This document shows positions 34,379 to 42,062 of a DNA stretch of 64,000 nt, piece after piece (the stretch's first letter is position 1; each line of letters begins with the position of its first letter). The translations under genes were made by a program, and so were the position numbers. The DNA is taken from contig NC_013895.2 in NCBI RefSeq assembly GCF_000025225.2, positions 744,001-808,000 on the forward strand. Reading direction: 5' to 3'. The stretch is from Mageeibacillus indolicus UPII9-5 (GTDB taxonomy: Bacteria > Bacillota > Clostridia > Saccharofermentanales > Fastidiosipilaceae). Below the pieces are notes generated by a model. The model worked only from the letters and a program-made list of their open reading frames with translations, was not told where the DNA came from and made no database searches.

Positions 34379-34399
34379 GGCCGGTGAAAATCACCGACC
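34379..34399 (-). terminator. Terminator after the tRNA-Gly/tRNA-Arg pair (minus strand)
   Basis: On the minus strand a nine-base stem (34391-34399 with 34379-34387) around TTT is followed by ATTTCTTTAT. It ends the tRNA transcript before pip. Confidence 0.75.
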
Positions 34400-34451
34400 A
34401 TTTACCGTCACTTGTGAAGAACTAGATATCCATCCATGGTGACGACTGTTA

Positions 34452-34528
34452 TGGCGAGCCTAGCAGGACTCGAACCTGCGACCCACAGCTTAGAAGGCTG
34501 TTGCTCTATCCAACTGAGCTATAGACCC
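34452..34528 (-). tRNA. tRNA-Arg (anticodon TCT)
   Basis: A full cloverleaf on the minus strand. Acceptor arms are GGGTCTA and TAGGCTC (two G-T pairs). The anticodon stem ACAGC/GCTGT encloses CTTCTAA, giving anticodon TCT, which reads AGA and AGG. The T-arm has GGTTCGAGTCC. CCA is encoded. Confidence 0.95.
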
Positions 34529-34535
34529 AAAATAA

Positions 34536-34555
34536 ACGGCGACCGAAGTCGCCGT
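34536..34555 (-). other. UUCG-type hairpin between the two tRNAs
   Basis: On the minus strand ACGGCGAC pairs perfectly with GTCGCCGT around TTCG, an exceptionally stable C(UUCG)G tetraloop. TTATTTT follows. The hairpin starts on the last base of tRNA-Gly. It may cause partial termination between the tRNAs or mark a processing site. Confidence 0.7.
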
Positions 34556-34628
34556 GGAGCAGGTGATGGGAATCGAACCCACATGATCAGCTTGGAAGGC
34601 TGAGGTTCTACCACTGAACTACACCTGC
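34555..34628 (-). tRNA. tRNA-Gly (anticodon TCC)
   Basis: A 74-base cloverleaf on the minus strand. Acceptor GCAGGTG pairs with CACCTGC. The D-arm is AGTTCAGTGGTAGAACC. The anticodon stem TCAGC/GCTGA encloses CTTCCAA (anticodon TCC, reading GGA and GGG). The T-arm has GGTTCGATTCC. CCA is encoded. It is upstream of tRNA-Arg in the same direction. Confidence 0.96.
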
Positions 34629-34715
34629 ATGAGGGCAATCAACACTGCTCTAAAATAATACACGATCAGGAAAAAATTTGCAAGAGGTGACTGGCACAAA
34701 TGGGAAAGTTTAATA

Positions 34716-35567
34716 TTAATGTTGGGAATGCATTCGATCAGTTGCATCCGGCTCAACGGATTTAACAATTTGCCTTAACATTTTCCCACTCTTGTTGTTA
34801 ACAGCCATAAATTCAAGGTAGCAGTGCTTGGGGATGAAACGGACCAATGCTCCGGGTAGAACGAAAACTTGTGGCGGCAACGGCGTAACTCCAGCACTTT
34901 TTGCTGCTTGTAAGGATGTCAGGTCAGTATCATTATAATGCTTAGCCAAGATGACTTCCATGCAGTCATTAGCGACTATTTTTTCTATTTTGCCAAAATC
35001 TTTTTGTTCATCCTCTCGCAACAAATAACGGTAACGTTGATTTTGGGAAACTTGGGAATATATTGCCAAAGGGTTGTTGCCTTCGGCCAGAAGCGGTTGA
35101 TAGCTGAGATAAGAAAAAGCTATAGCCAGATTGCCATTTTCATCCAGAATGACATGACGATATTTGCCGTCAGAAGCCGGGCAAATAACTGAACTCGAAA
35201 GTAACTCATGGTCATCGGCGAGCTTGATCTGCCAATTCCGCGGCAATTGGATTTTGAAAACAAGATCTTTAGGTAAGCCTTCTGATTTATCCGCATCAGG
35301 TAGAACAACTTCTTGCTCGACAAAAGAGGATGAGCTGTCGTCATTTTCATCCGCACTAGGGATGTCGGAAATAGCAGCTGGGGCGACTTCGGTATGCAGA
35401 GATTGAATTTGGGGGGCAGAGCATTCGGGTGCCGATGCTTGGCTGCAAGATGTCACGAAAATTAGCGGGAGCATAAATAGACAGGCTATTTTTTCCTTAA
35501 AGTAGGCAGGATACAATCTAAAAGAACTGATGTGATGCGAGACTTTTAAATCAGGTGTTTTATGCAT
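34716..35567 (-). CDS. Predicted lipoprotein of unknown function
   Basis: A 283-residue protein with an export signal: after a long basic N-region, the hydrophobic stretch IACLFMLPLIFVTS leads to Cys-41, the likely lipid attachment site (VTSC). A Ser/Asp/Glu-rich linker follows to about residue 95. The rest is a soluble domain with PRNWQIKLADDHELLSSS, a beta-strand pattern and GALVRFIPKHCYLEFMAVN near the end. I do not recognise the family. GGGAGGGG precedes ATG 35567 on the minus strand. It is divergent from parE and next to tRNA-Gly. Confidence 0.75.
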   Translation of the reverse strand: MHKTPDLKVSHHISSFRLYPAYFKEKIACLFMLPLIFVTSCSQASAPECSAPQIQSLHTEVAPAAISDIPSADENDDSSSSFVEQEVVLPDADKSEGLPKDLVFKIQLPRNWQIKLADDHELLSSSVICPASDGKYRHVILDENGNLAIAFSYLSYQPLLAEGNNPLAIYSQVSQNQRYRYLLREDEQKDFGKIEKIVANDCMEVILAKHYNDTDLTSLQAAKSAGVTPLPPQVFVLPGALVRFIPKHCYLEFMAVNNKSGKMLRQIVKSVEPDATDRMHSQH

Positions 35568-35735
35568 GACAACCCCTCCCGTGTACGTTTACACTACGAA
35601 CAAGATGTACATATGCTATCACTTTAGTGATGTTTTTACAATCAAAGCTATAAAAGATAAGTATATTTTATATATAGATACAATTCGCATTTTGCGCCGG
35701 TTATACGTAGTAATTTTTATTTTTGCGATGAAAGT

Positions 35736-35744
35736 TGATATAAT
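35736..35744 (+). promoter_or_regulatory. Extended -10 promoter element for the topoisomerase genes
   Basis: TGaTATAAT (35736-35744) is an exact extended -10 motif, 41 bases before the parE start. The -35 region is A+T rich without a good match. Confidence 0.6.
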
Positions 35745-35784
35745 ATGAAAATAGCAAATTTTGATAAAGGTAGGGCGCACGCGC

Positions 35785-37773
35785 ATGGCAAGACAGCAAC
35801 AGTATGACAATGCAAGTATTTCATCTCTTAAGGGAGCTGAACGGGTAAGATTGCGTCCCGGAGTTATTTTCGGGTCCGACAGCTTGGAAGGTTGTGAACA
35901 TGCATTTTTTGAGATCCTGTCCAATTCTATTGATGAAGCGCGTGAGGGTTACGGTGACGTGATAAATGTACATCGCTATGCTGATAATTCGATAGAGGTT
36001 GAAGATTTCGGCAGGGGCATACCGCTTGATTTTAATCCTAAAGAAAATAGATATAACTGGGAGTTGGTTTATTGTGAGCTTTATGCCGGTGGCAAATACA
36101 ATACCAATAACGGCGAGAATTATGAATTTAGCTTAGGTTTGAACGGATTAGGAGCTTGTGCTACACAATATGCTTCGGAGTATTTTGATGTCCAAGTTAT
36201 GCGTGATGGATACAAGTACAGCCTTCACTTTGAAAAGGGTGAGAATGTTGGAGGCCTGAGCAAAGAGCCGACTCGTTTTAAACGTACCGGTACTATACAG
36301 CACTTTTTGCCAGATCGTGAGGTGTTCACAGATATTGCTATACCTACCGAATATTTCACCGAAACATTGAAGCGTCAGGCGGTGGTTAATAATGGCGTGC
36401 ATTTTAATTTTATTGATGACATAACTGGTGAGAAATATGAGTTTTTCTATGCCGACGGTGTGCGCGATTATATTAACGAGTTGGATGCCGGCCGTGGAAT
36501 GTTGCAAAATCCTATATATTTTACGGCTTCCGGACAGGGGCAGGATCGCGCCGACAAGCCTATGTACAAGGTTAAAGCAACGGTAGCCTTGACTTTCAAT
36601 AATGAAATTAACGGTATGGAATACTATCACAATTCCAGCTTTTTGGAACACGGCGGTTCTCCAGATAAGGCGGTACGCAGTGCTATTACCGGTGAATTCG
36701 ATCGTCAGGCCAAAAACATGAATAAGTATAAAGCTAATGAAAGCAAGCTAACTTTCAATGACATTCAGGACAGCCTTTTGATCATCATTAGTTCTTTTTC
36801 GACTTCGACAAGTTATGAAAACCAAACTAAAAAAGCGATAAATAACAAGTTTATTCAAGATTTTTTGACAGAACAACTGCGCAGTAATTTGGAAATTTGG
36901 TTTATTGAACGGCGCGAAGAGGCTGAACGCGTTCTGGAGCAAGTACTTATAAACAAACGAAGCCGCGAAAATGCTGAGAAACAACGTCTCTCAATAAAGA
37001 AAAAATTAATGGGTTCGGTAGATATTACCAACCGCATCAAAAAATTTGTTGACTGTCGCACCAAGGATTTAAATCGGCGTGAGCTTTACATTGTTGAGGG
37101 CGATTCCGCTCTTGGATCTTGTAAACTAGGCCGCGATGCCGAATTTCAAGCGATTATTGCGGTGCGAGGCAAAATACTTAACTGTCTTAAAGCTGATTTG
37201 GCCACTATTTTTAAAAGTGAGATTATAACTAATCTTATCAAGGTGCTCGGCTGTGGAGTGGAAATAAAAAGTAAGCAGAATAAGGAACTTACGGCTTTTG
37301 ACTTGAATGCTTTACGCTGGGATAAAATTATAATTTGTACTGATGCCGATGTTGATGGTTATCAAATCCGTACCCTAATTTTAACCATGTTTTATCGTCT
37401 ACTTCCTACACTGTTAGCCGAGGGTAGAGTTTACATCGCTGAATCTCCGCTTTTTGAAATTGTGGCGACCAAGGGCCGCAAAGAAGTTACTCACTTTGCT
37501 TATAACGAAAAAGAAAAGGCTGAAATTATTAGAAATCTGGCCGGTTACCGACTGAATATTCAACGTTCCAAAGGATTGGGTGAAAACGAGCCGGAAATGA
37601 TGTGGGAAACTACAATGAATCCGCAAACCCGTCGGTTGATTCAGGTAATGCCGGAAAGTGAAGACACAATGCAGGCTAAATTTGACTTGCTTTTAGGTGA
37701 TAACCTGACAGGTCGTAAAGAACATATTGAAAATAACGGTCATCTTTATTTGGATCAGTTGGATATTGGCTGA
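35785..37773 (+). CDS. parE: Type IIA topoisomerase subunit B, topoisomerase IV ParE-like
   Basis: The ATPase and Toprim subunit of a type II DNA topoisomerase. The GHKL ATPase has EILSNSIDEA (Glu-43, Asn-47), EDFGRGIP (Asp-74) and the lid GLNGLGACATQYASE, where most family members have GLHGVGAS. The Toprim domain has EGDSALGSCKLGRD (from Glu-438), AVRGKILNC and TDADVDGYQIRTLIL (Asp-520, -522, -524), so metal binding is intact. The end is QRSKGLGENEPEMMWETTMNP. Length 662, as usual for ParE. ATG 35785 is preferred; TTG 35761 in frame is possible. It precedes parC by 13 bases. The divergent ATP-lid sequence sets it apart from gyrase GyrB. Confidence 0.93.
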   Translation: MARQQQYDNASISSLKGAERVRLRPGVIFGSDSLEGCEHAFFEILSNSIDEAREGYGDVINVHRYADNSIEVEDFGRGIPLDFNPKENRYNWELVYCELYAGGKYNTNNGENYEFSLGLNGLGACATQYASEYFDVQVMRDGYKYSLHFEKGENVGGLSKEPTRFKRTGTIQHFLPDREVFTDIAIPTEYFTETLKRQAVVNNGVHFNFIDDITGEKYEFFYADGVRDYINELDAGRGMLQNPIYFTASGQGQDRADKPMYKVKATVALTFNNEINGMEYYHNSSFLEHGGSPDKAVRSAITGEFDRQAKNMNKYKANESKLTFNDIQDSLLIIISSFSTSTSYENQTKKAINNKFIQDFLTEQLRSNLEIWFIERREEAERVLEQVLINKRSRENAEKQRLSIKKKLMGSVDITNRIKKFVDCRTKDLNRRELYIVEGDSALGSCKLGRDAEFQAIIAVRGKILNCLKADLATIFKSEIITNLIKVLGCGVEIKSKQNKELTAFDLNALRWDKIIICTDADVDGYQIRTLILTMFYRLLPTLLAEGRVYIAESPLFEIVATKGRKEVTHFAYNEKEKAEIIRNLAGYRLNIQRSKGLGENEPEMMWETTMNPQTRRLIQVMPESEDTMQAKFDLLLGDNLTGRKEHIENNGHLYLDQLDIG

Positions 37774-37786
37774 GTTGGAGCGAAAA

Positions 37787-39970
37787 ATGCAAAAAGTTAA
37801 ACACACTGTGGTTGAAAAAATAAGTGATACGCTTGAAAAAAATTATATGCCTTATGCGATGAGTGTTATTGTTTCGCGTGCTATTCCTGAGATCGACGGA
37901 TTTAAGCCATCGCATCGTAAGCTTTTGTACACCATGTATAAGATGGGCTTGCTCAGCGGCAGTCGGACGAAATCCGCCAATGTCGTTGGGCAAACGATGA
38001 AGCTTAATCCGCACGGCGATGCTGCTATATATGAAACGATGGTCAGACTTACGCGCGGCAATGCTTCATTGTTGCATCCGTATGTTGATTCCAAGGGAAA
38101 TTTCGGTAAACAATATTCTCGCGATATGCAGTTTGCTGCTTCACGTTACACCGAGGTAAAGCTAGACAAGATTTGTACTGAGTTGTTTAGAGCGATTGAC
38201 AAAGACGTGGTTACTTTTACCCCAAACTATGATGCCACGATGCAAGAACCTACTTTGCTTCCGGCAACTTTCCCTTCCGTGTTGGTCAATGCCAATCAGG
38301 GTATTGCTGTTGGTATGGCCAGCAATATTTGTCCGTTTAATCTGCGCGAAGTATGTTCTGCCACAATTGCTTACATTAAAAATCCAGACTGTGTGATTGA
38401 AAAATACATAAAAGGCCCTGATTTCCCGGGGGGAGGAGAGTTCATTGTCGATCGGGAAGAATTAGCGAAAGTGTTTGACAGCGGGCGCGGAACTTTGCGT
38501 TTGCGAGCTCGTTATCGTGTAGATCTAAAGAATCGCTTAATTGAAATTTATGAAATCCCGTATTCAACAACGGTTGAGGCTGTTCTGGATAATTTGGCTG
38601 AGCTTGTGAAAGCTGGTAAAGCTAAGGAAATAAGCGATGTGCGCGATGAAACTGACCTTAACGGCTTAAAATTGACCATTGAGCTTAAACGTGCTGCAGA
38701 GCCGGAAGCGTTAATGAATCGATTGTTTAAGCAGACATCACTACAAGCTAATTTTGCCTGCAATTTCAATGTTTTAATTGACGGCCGTCCGCGGGTGCTT
38801 GGTGTTAAACAATTGATTGGTGAATGGCTTAATTTCCGTCGTACTTGTGTGCGCCGTGAAACGGCGTTTGATTTGCAGGAAAAGCAGGCCAAACTACATT
38901 TGCTAGAAGGACTGAATACGATTATGCTTGATATTGATAAAGCTATTCGTATTATTCGTGAAACAGAAAATGAAACGGATGTCATCCCAAATTTATGTCG
39001 GGGGTTTGCTATAGATGCTGTTCAGGCTGAATACATCGCCGAGATCAAGCTGCGCAATTTAAACCGCGAATATTTGCTGAAACGAACGGCTGATCGCAGT
39101 GAATTAACTGAAGAAATTGCGCAATTGCAAAACCGACTTGCTTCAACGTCTTTGCTTGATGCTGAGATTATCAGGACTTTACAACAAGTGGCAGAAAAAT
39201 ATGGCCAAGATCGGCGAACTGTATTGATTGATGCCGGAGAAATAACGGAAATTACCGGTGAAGATTTAATTGAAGATTACCGTCTAAAATATTTTTTGAC
39301 TGCTCACGGTTATCTGAAAAAATTACCTTTAACCTCTTTGCGTTCGGCTGGGGAATTAAAAATTAAAGATGAAGACGAAATAATAAGCGAAATTGAAGCG
39401 GGAAATAGGGATGAAATAATGGTCTTCACCGACCAGGCCAACGTCTACAAAATTTCTGGTCACGAGATTAAAGACTGCAAACCATCCGAATTGGGGGAAT
39501 ACTTGCCCGGGTTGCTTGATTTTGCTCCTGAAGAAAAAGTTATTTATTTGCATGTACCAGGTGAATATGTCGGAGACTTTATGTTCGCTTTTGCCAACGG
39601 AAAAGTTGCCAGGGTTCCGGTCAGTGCCTATAAAACTAAGACTAAGCGCCGTAAACTGGTTGCAGCTTATTCAGATAAATCACCTTTGGTTGGTATAGAA
39701 TTTGCGCCGGAAAACAAATCATATGTCCTCATTTCTAACCTGAGCAAAGTTTTGATCTTTGACTCCGAGCAAATTCCAGCTAAAGTAACTCGAAATAATC
39801 AGGGGGTACAGGTTATGTCGGCTAAGCGTAATTCTGTTGTCAATAAATTTTCGACACCGGAAGCGGCTGGTATTCAGGATTCTCCATATTATCGCACCAA
39901 AAATTTGCCGGCTATAGGCTATTATTTAAAGGAAGACATGGTCAAAAATCGCCAAATGACAATTAGCTGA
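37787..39970 (+). CDS. parC: Type IIA topoisomerase subunit A, topoisomerase IV ParC-like
   Basis: The DNA-breaking subunit partnering ParE; with it, decatenation of daughter chromosomes is the expected job. MPYAMSVIVSRAIPEIDGFKPSHR opens the winged-helix core and the catalytic tyrosine is Tyr-121 in AASRYTEVKL. The quinolone region reads PHGDAAIYETMVRL: Ala-79 stands where gyrase has Ser-83, and Glu-83 where it has Asp-87. The C-terminal beta-propeller lacks the GyrA box QRRGGKG (KTKTKRRKLVAAY stands there), which supports topoisomerase IV rather than gyrase. ATG 37787 has TTGGAG upstream and gives 727 residues. Confidence 0.93.
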   Translation: MQKVKHTVVEKISDTLEKNYMPYAMSVIVSRAIPEIDGFKPSHRKLLYTMYKMGLLSGSRTKSANVVGQTMKLNPHGDAAIYETMVRLTRGNASLLHPYVDSKGNFGKQYSRDMQFAASRYTEVKLDKICTELFRAIDKDVVTFTPNYDATMQEPTLLPATFPSVLVNANQGIAVGMASNICPFNLREVCSATIAYIKNPDCVIEKYIKGPDFPGGGEFIVDREELAKVFDSGRGTLRLRARYRVDLKNRLIEIYEIPYSTTVEAVLDNLAELVKAGKAKEISDVRDETDLNGLKLTIELKRAAEPEALMNRLFKQTSLQANFACNFNVLIDGRPRVLGVKQLIGEWLNFRRTCVRRETAFDLQEKQAKLHLLEGLNTIMLDIDKAIRIIRETENETDVIPNLCRGFAIDAVQAEYIAEIKLRNLNREYLLKRTADRSELTEEIAQLQNRLASTSLLDAEIIRTLQQVAEKYGQDRRTVLIDAGEITEITGEDLIEDYRLKYFLTAHGYLKKLPLTSLRSAGELKIKDEDEIISEIEAGNRDEIMVFTDQANVYKISGHEIKDCKPSELGEYLPGLLDFAPEEKVIYLHVPGEYVGDFMFAFANGKVARVPVSAYKTKTKRRKLVAAYSDKSPLVGIEFAPENKSYVLISNLSKVLIFDSEQIPAKVTRNNQGVQVMSAKRNSVVNKFSTPEAAGIQDSPYYRTKNLPAIGYYLKEDMVKNRQMTIS

Positions 39971-40013
39971 CCTGTTAATATGAGGAAATTATATTGTAGG
40001 AGCCTGTTCAATC

Positions 40014-41939
40014 ATGGGTAAAGACGTATATATTCATATAGATGATAAAAATATCGGCCATCCGTTGCGACGTTATAGAAGACTCGTTGCTTGGATTATG
40101 ATTTGTCTGATTTTTGCAGCGGTTATTTTAACAACTTTATGGTACGGGTTGCAAAATTTACAGCCTAAATATGTTTATCAAGGGTTTATTACCGCATGGG
40201 AAACCAAAGATTACGATACCGCCAAAAATCGGTTGGTGGATTTGAAAGATGGTGCTTTGTCGGGCAACAAAAAACGGAAATCCAATTACGCTGGCTATTG
40301 CGTTAAGGCGGAGGATACTATTCGAGCTAAGCGGGAAGCTTACTTTTCGACTTGGCGGCAAAATTCAGCTAAAGAAACTCCTTTAAAAATCAACGATGAC
40401 GGTCGAAATTTTATGCGTGCTTTTAAGGAATATAACAGGCCGTACATTCATGACTATATGGTTACGGTTTGCAACGATATTATGGCGGAAAAAATTACTA
40501 CGTCGCAAGGCGAGAAAATCTTCCGTCTGCTTGGTGAGATTCCTGAAGTTGGAATGGAAGCGCAAGAATATTTAAAAGTCCTTCCTTCTTTGGGTGATTT
40601 CAGCGGCAAATACAAGATGGCGGTTAAAAGCGCTGACCTTATCAACCAAGCAAAACTTTTTCAGCAGATGTTGAGTTCAATCAATGGGGCCGATATGAAG
40701 GCTTTACATGCTCTCTTTAACGGTGAACTTAATAAACTGTTGGTTGAAATACGTAAGAATGACCTCGCTGCGGCGGAACATGCTTTGCTTAGCGGACAAT
40801 ATTATACAGCTAAAAAGAAAATTGCCGAACTCAGTCCTCTTTTTGCTAGTGAGGCTAAATTTAAAACTTTGCAGAGTAAAGTACAAGCTCTGAATCTGCC
40901 GGAGCTAGTTGAGTACAGTGGACCGGTTTATGCCGTTAACCTACTGCCATTGGTAAGACATCCGCAAGTGGCGATGAATTCAGCTTTGCGCAAATTTTAT
41001 ATGCAAAAAGTTTTGCCGCAAGAGTCGGCTTTGGCCGTGTTAACTTCATTACACAGCCGAGGCTTTGTACTGGTTAACCCTTTGAAGCAGTTGGATAAAA
41101 ATGGAAAGTTTCGGCCTTGGTTGCTTCCTGCTGGCAAAAAGCCGTTGGTGTTGACTATTAACGGGATGAACTATGACAATGTGCGGATGGTGAGTGGTAG
41201 CTTTAAAAATTTGGCTGTCGTTAACGGGCGTAGAGTCAGTCAATCCATTGCGCCTGACGGTTCGGTGTTAGTGGAAGAAGACGCTGAAATTACCGGTTTA
41301 GTTGACAGATTCGTAAAAAGCAATACGGATTTCAGTTTTGACGGCGCACGCGGCATTATTGCACTAAGTGGGCGAAAACCTACTTTTGGATATGTTACTA
41401 CGACCAAGCAGATGCGTGCGATAAATGCTGAATTGGCTGAACAGCAGAAACCGCTTTATGATGTTTCAGAAGATAATTTGAAACTGCAACAACGTCAGGC
41501 TAAGGCGGTTGCTGACAATCTTAAGGCGGAAGGCTGGATTTTTGCCTCTGCCGGTTACGATATAAAAAAGTTCGATGATTTGTCTTCAACGGAGTTAAAG
41601 CAGGATCTGGATTTGTGGCGAGAAACTATGGTGCCGGTCATCGGCGATACCCATATTTTCAGTTTTTTGGGTATCGGCGCGCCTGGTTGGGAAGATGCCA
41701 AATTGCAATTGCTGAAAAACTCTTCCTATTTTGCTTTTATTCAAAACGGTTCGCAGTTCTTAGCTGCCTCGGCGGAACATCCGTGGTTTATTAATTCAGT
41801 CGATATAAATCCACTGCAGTTGTATTTTAATAAGTTGGATGAATTGATTGATTGCCAAGCGGCTTACAAGGGGATAATTCATGCCAAAATGTATGATCCG
41901 CCTCGCACCGAACGCCCAACCAAGCGTAGGCGCCGCTAG
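40014..41939 (+). CDS. Membrane-anchored NodB-fold deacetylase-like protein lacking catalytic residues
   Basis: A 641-residue protein with a short cytoplasmic start, one membrane helix (residues 25-48), a helical extracytoplasmic middle (about 55-310) and a C-terminal domain. That domain follows the layout of large Clostridia polysaccharide deacetylases: LVLTINGMNYDN (379-389), LVDRFVKSNTDFSFDGARGIIALSG, FGYVTTT, KAEGWIFASAGYDIKK and ETMVPVIGDTHIFSF. Where active members have an Asp in the first motif, Asn-383 stands here. Where they have HxxxH after WxFAS, this has AGYDI (513-517). It therefore looks catalytically dead. The tail is basic (RPTKRRRR). It follows parC by 43 bases and may be co-transcribed. 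Fold assignment is by recalled pattern. Confidence 0.6.
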   Translation: MGKDVYIHIDDKNIGHPLRRYRRLVAWIMICLIFAAVILTTLWYGLQNLQPKYVYQGFITAWETKDYDTAKNRLVDLKDGALSGNKKRKSNYAGYCVKAEDTIRAKREAYFSTWRQNSAKETPLKINDDGRNFMRAFKEYNRPYIHDYMVTVCNDIMAEKITTSQGEKIFRLLGEIPEVGMEAQEYLKVLPSLGDFSGKYKMAVKSADLINQAKLFQQMLSSINGADMKALHALFNGELNKLLVEIRKNDLAAAEHALLSGQYYTAKKKIAELSPLFASEAKFKTLQSKVQALNLPELVEYSGPVYAVNLLPLVRHPQVAMNSALRKFYMQKVLPQESALAVLTSLHSRGFVLVNPLKQLDKNGKFRPWLLPAGKKPLVLTINGMNYDNVRMVSGSFKNLAVVNGRRVSQSIAPDGSVLVEEDAEITGLVDRFVKSNTDFSFDGARGIIALSGRKPTFGYVTTTKQMRAINAELAEQQKPLYDVSEDNLKLQQRQAKAVADNLKAEGWIFASAGYDIKKFDDLSSTELKQDLDLWRETMVPVIGDTHIFSFLGIGAPGWEDAKLQLLKNSSYFAFIQNGSQFLAASAEHPWFINSVDINPLQLYFNKLDELIDCQAAYKGIIHAKMYDPPRTERPTKRRRR

Positions 41940-41990
41940 GTATCCGCTAACTTAGTCTTTGCGTAATTGATGAACGAATGTTTTATAATA

Positions 41991-42062
41991 ATGTCCGTTG
42001 CGGACATAAGTGATCCGTCCACTGAGCTCACGGCCAAGTCAACGGCCAAGCTAACGGCCTAA
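41991..42062 (-). repeat. Triple 12-bp repeat over the lysC stop codon, with a nearby hairpin
   Basis: On the minus strand the gene end reads TTAGGCCGTTAG, and a related unit CTTGGCCGT(TGA/GAG) follows twice (42027-42050). The second copy carries an in-frame TGA of its own. Further on, ATGTCCG and CGGACAT form a 7-base hairpin with a three-base loop (41991-42007). The hairpin may help end transcription between the convergent genes, but its T tract is poor. Confidence 0.65.

Noticed and set aside
36148-36651. A 167-codon minus-strand frame inside parE
   Set aside because: It is opposite the conserved ATPase domain of parE; composition is that of an antisense shadow.
38548-38985. A 145-codon minus-strand frame inside parC
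   Set aside because: Serine-rich antisense shadow of a conserved gene with no start signals.
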